Made by a program: the position numbers and the translations under genes. A stretch of DNA of 64,000 nucleotides from the NCBI GenBank assembly GCA_958430865.1, contig CAUDNR010003335.1, positions 25,840 through 89,839 on the forward strand, written 5' to 3'. This document shows positions 61,021-64,000 of the stretch, piece after piece. The number at the start of each line of letters is the position of its first letter. Position 1 is the first letter of the stretch. The notes beneath the pieces were generated by a model that was given only the letters and a program-made list of their open reading frames with translations, did not search any database and was not told the origin of the DNA. Source of the stretch: Entrophospora sp. SA101. Lineage: Eukaryota > Glomeromycota > Glomeromycetes > Entrophosporales > Entrophosporaceae.

Positions 61021-62702
61021 CAACAGGAGAGACCGTCCTATATAAGGAATGGATTTTCACAATTGATTTCATTTTTTTTTTTATACAGTTTAAAATACTT
61101 TTACAAGGGTATTATGTAGCCCATTCTTGCAACAAATCATTTGTAAATAATTACACAAACTTGAAGCTTTACACTTTGTTGTTATCATATCTTTTGAATC
61201 TCTTTGAATCCCACAACTTTCATAATACAATTTACTTGAAGAAAAATTGCCTGAAATTAAACATTGCACAGAATGTAAAACCACTGAATCAGCTAAATTT
61301 CATCAATGAAAGGCAATAAATGGAAAGAAGCTGAGAACAACAACTTAGTGAAAATAACATGTTGTTTTATGTAACATTTGTTATATGAATTTTATAGAAA
61401 ATCTTTAAAAAGAGAACCTAGGAGAGTAAAAACCACAGATGCGGAAGAGGAAGAGGAAGAGGAAGAGGAAGAGGTAAGAGAAAAGATTGATTTCACTAGA
61501 GCCATCAAGGTCCTATTTCCGATTTTGATGAAATATGAAGATTGCTCCAAGAAATAGAACCAAGCTTGAAGGGGTTTTGACCAACTCTATTTAGCAGCTT
61601 GGCCATTTGAACATAATACATAGACCATATGAAGAGATTAATGGTGGTGGTGTTCATGTGTTATCTTATTTTTAAATAATACAAAAATTAACTCTTTTAA
61701 GTTCGACCTTGCATTCTATCTAGACTTGGTAGATACAAGTCTTGGAGTAACTACAACATCAAGAGCAGTAGACTGTAAAAAGAAGCAAGTTGCAGATGAA
61801 CATGAGAAATATGTAGAGAATGCACTTACAAAATATTCAAAAAATACATTCTTATTGAATGTTGACAATTCACATCTAGAGACAATCAGTATCCTTTAAT
61901 TACTAAAACTTTGTTACTTCTAGGAAGCCATCTACAAACATTTTTTGCAATTGCGTATAATGTGATTACACTAACTATACTAATTTTGAATAATTGTAGT
62001 GTACTCATTTATCACAATCATTGTCTACAAAGGTGACAATCTAAATATTTGATATCTTGGACTATCTTCAAGTCGAAATCAAAAAAAATGTCAACACACT
62101 AAAAGAAAATATGATGAAAATATTAAATGAAAATGAATTTATCAAAAATAACAAAAATACAGTTGATGATGATCCGGGCAATGTTGAATCAGCAACAGAT
62201 GACAGCAACAATGGAAATTTTATTAGAACATGCAAAAAAAATTTTTTGGGTTGTATTTTATTTTTATTAAATAAATTTGCTTGATTTTTCATACATTGTT
62301 CATTTTTTGTCACAATCATGTATCTTAAATTTGTTGTGTTTACAATCATTTCATTGACATTCATTATATTAAGGTTATTTTGATTATATCGAGAGATATG
62401 GTCAAGAGAAGAGTTAGGAAGAGAGTTATTCTTTGACCAAGTCAAAAACCAACCTTTTAAATACATTTTCGAGTAGTACAATTTAATTTATTAGACGATT
62501 TCAATGGTTGCTTCCAACTTCTTAAATTCTTTAACGAAACAATTGTTGGTGAAGTGATTTTTGACAAAATGAATCAAACCCATATTTATTTCTACGTTTA
62601 TCAAATTCGCGATTTTAATTGGTCAATCAACAAAATAGCATGGGTTAAAATTTTGTGTTCCCCTCCTGTTAATTTTGTGTTCCCAGAACGGTCTCTCCTG
62701 TT
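61021..62702 (-). mobile_element. 1.65-kb inverted-repeat element, copy 2 (opposite orientation)
   Basis: Reverse-complement homologue of 29899-31546 with the same termini (CAACAGGAGAGACCGTCC at 61021 and GGTCTCTCCTGTT at 62702). Differences include a local duplication around GGGAACACAAAATT near 62655-62690. It contains the same relics, including FYLDLVDTSLGVTTTSRA-like text near 61700-61760 on the plus strand and the CxxC relic near 61270. Neither copy has a full transposase. Confidence 0.6.
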
Positions 62703-63567
62703 CGTTCTCTCCTGTTTGGAAAATGGCGTATTAATTTCCGGTGTCACATTGATAGGTACACATGTAAATCACATGATTAGGAATTCTCACGTTTGAATTC
62801 TTATTAAAAAAGCTCATTGATATTATTATATATTCCATATTTCATTAAATTTACTCATATGACTGAAGTTGATTATAATAGAAATAAGTGTTCGTGATCT
62901 TGTTTTACAAATAATAATAATACTTGTAAAACTTGTAACCATAAAGAATCTTTCCACCAAATAATAATATACATCCACAAAACGTAAAAACTCAAACTAA
63001 AAATCTTTTCATCTGCACAATCTTTTAATAATCAAGAAATTTTCTCTATGCCTGATATTAAATTTAATCCTTATGAAGTAAATAATAGAATGCTCTTATA
63101 AATAATCAAAAAACGGCAATGAGGTTAATAACGATGATTTGAATCAAAATAATTACTCGTACACGAGGCGAGAAGCTAGGTCACATGTTTGAGATACGAT
63201 TGGCCGACACTTCAGTATATTAAATTGGTGGAAAAAACAACCGGGACAAAACCAACTAGCTAATCGACAAGTATAGCCAAGAAGTTAATTCGAATTCGGT
63301 CATAAAACATAAAACAATCGGCATTACAATTCCAAGATTTGGGTGTGAATACATACACACGTTAGAAAGAGATGTTGACACAGCAAATTTTTTTGATTTT
63401 TTATTTGCGTTGATAAAAAAATAAAGGTACAAATAAAAAGAAATTATATATATATTCCCAAAAGATTTTTTTTTGTCTATTTTTTTAAAAAAAATCTAAT
63501 CACAATAAATTGACAGTTCAATAATAATAAAAAAAAAAAAAATATAATTTTACAATAATAATAAAGA

Positions 63568-63616
<49 letters not shown>

Positions 63617-63799
63617 CATACAGAAAGAAAATTAATATATGTGTGTGTGTATATGTCTGTGTAGAGTAATGCAAATAATCAGATTATAAGAAAAAATTAT
63701 TAAAAATAAAAAAAAAAAAGATAACAAAAGTAAAAAGAAAAATTATTATTATTGAAATAAATTAATTATTAATTATTTTTTAAATAGGTTGTTTTTGTT
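62703..63799. other. Intergenic with a possible gene relic at 62859-63100
   Basis: At 62859 the plus strand reads MTEVDYNRNKCS, a TGA, SCFTNNNNTCKTCNHKESFH, and in other frames SSAQSFNNQEIFSMPDIKFN. It has the look of a decayed Cys-rich start of a gene I cannot name. The rest is AT-rich, including homopolymers near 63470-63540. Confidence 0.35.
63571..63613. repeat. (TA)n microsatellite
   Basis: About 20 TA units followed by CATA and, near 63640, short TG repeats. The 65-codon ORF over it is chance. Confidence 0.9.
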
Positions 63800-64000
63800 T
63801 TAGATGGCATTTATTTCTTGATTATCAATGATATCATCTTCATCATCTTCATCCATATTATCATCATTAAAATATTCAGCCTCCCATTTTGAAGTTAATT
63901 CTTCAACAACACCACATGCACCATGCTTCATACCCAAATCTAATTTTTCCATCCATTCATCTGGCACAACAGGTATGAACTCGTTATCTTTTTCTTTACC
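63800..64000 (-). CDS. C-terminal end of an unidentified gene
   Basis: The minus frame is open from the window edge to TAA at 63802-63800, giving 66 residues. It reads EFIPVVPDEWMEKLDLGMKH then GACGVVEELTSKWEAEYF. The tail is strongly acidic (MDEDDEDDIID) and ends QEINAI. The conserved-looking first part and normal composition support a real gene continuing to the right. I do not recognise the family. Confidence 0.6.
   Translation of the reverse strand, partial: GKEKDNEFIPVVPDEWMEKLDLGMKHGACGVVEELTSKWEAEYFNDDNMDEDDEDDIIDNQEINAI

Noticed and set aside
1..64000. tRNA and rRNA genes
   Set aside because: No cloverleaf-like sequence with A and B boxes and no rRNA core was found by eye; a covariance scan would be decisive.

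Overview
The window reads as nuclear DNA of an arbuscular mycorrhizal fungus (Glomeromycotina, most like Rhizophagus). It is very AT-rich, with short GT-AG introns. Its lineage-type genes are kelch-repeat membrane proteins, TKL-like kinases with an N-terminal CxxC zinc ribbon, an ML-domain protein and RecQ-like repeats. Transposon debris is dense. Typical fungal housekeeping genes (valyl-tRNA synthetase, BET1, tropomyosin, ZNHIT2, a paxillin-like LIM protein) lie between the repeats. This assignment comes from recognising families by eye; no search was run.

The sequence is a scaffold of four contigs joined by 10-N gaps at 14937-14946, 35004-35013 and 50758-50767. Contig 1 (1-14936) has the first exon of a probable dynein heavy chain, duplicated intergenic DNA, a kelch membrane-protein gene with a solo LTR in its third intron, a partial duplication of that gene, a Ty3 chromovirus, and a minus-strand kinase gene whose zinc ribbon plus N-lobe is repeated three times before a single C-lobe. 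Contig 2 (14947-35003) has a MITE-like element, a minisatellite, tropomyosin, a 106-residue coiled-coil protein, ZNHIT2, a LIM protein, an ML-domain pseudogene, a 1.65-kb inverted-repeat element, and decayed nuclease-like and RecQ-like genes. Contig 3 (35014-50757) has an inverted pair of AAA+-like relics, BET1, a valyl-tRNA synthetase lacking its C-terminal arm, Tc1 and RNase H-fold transposases, and a foldback-type element. Contig 4 (50768-64000) starts with a second copy of the ZNHIT2-LIM-ML block, then holds a minisatellite, another decayed lineage-specific gene, a second inverted-repeat element and the end of an unidentified gene.

Two stretches occur twice: 14957-16316 = 49387-50745 and 21254-28452 = 50768-57966. 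The larger pair keeps one constant offset over 7.2 kb. Because the borders coincide with contig ends, the copies may be alternative haplotypes of a dikaryotic strain placed in tandem, or a real recent segmental duplication. The most unusual items are the triplicated kinase gene (all introns phase 0, so exon skipping could restore a normal kinase and remove an in-frame stop), the kelch/LTR/chromovirus rearrangement, the inverted AAA+-like relics with a shared in-frame TGA, and the foldback element whose arms are tandem 18-19 bp repeats.
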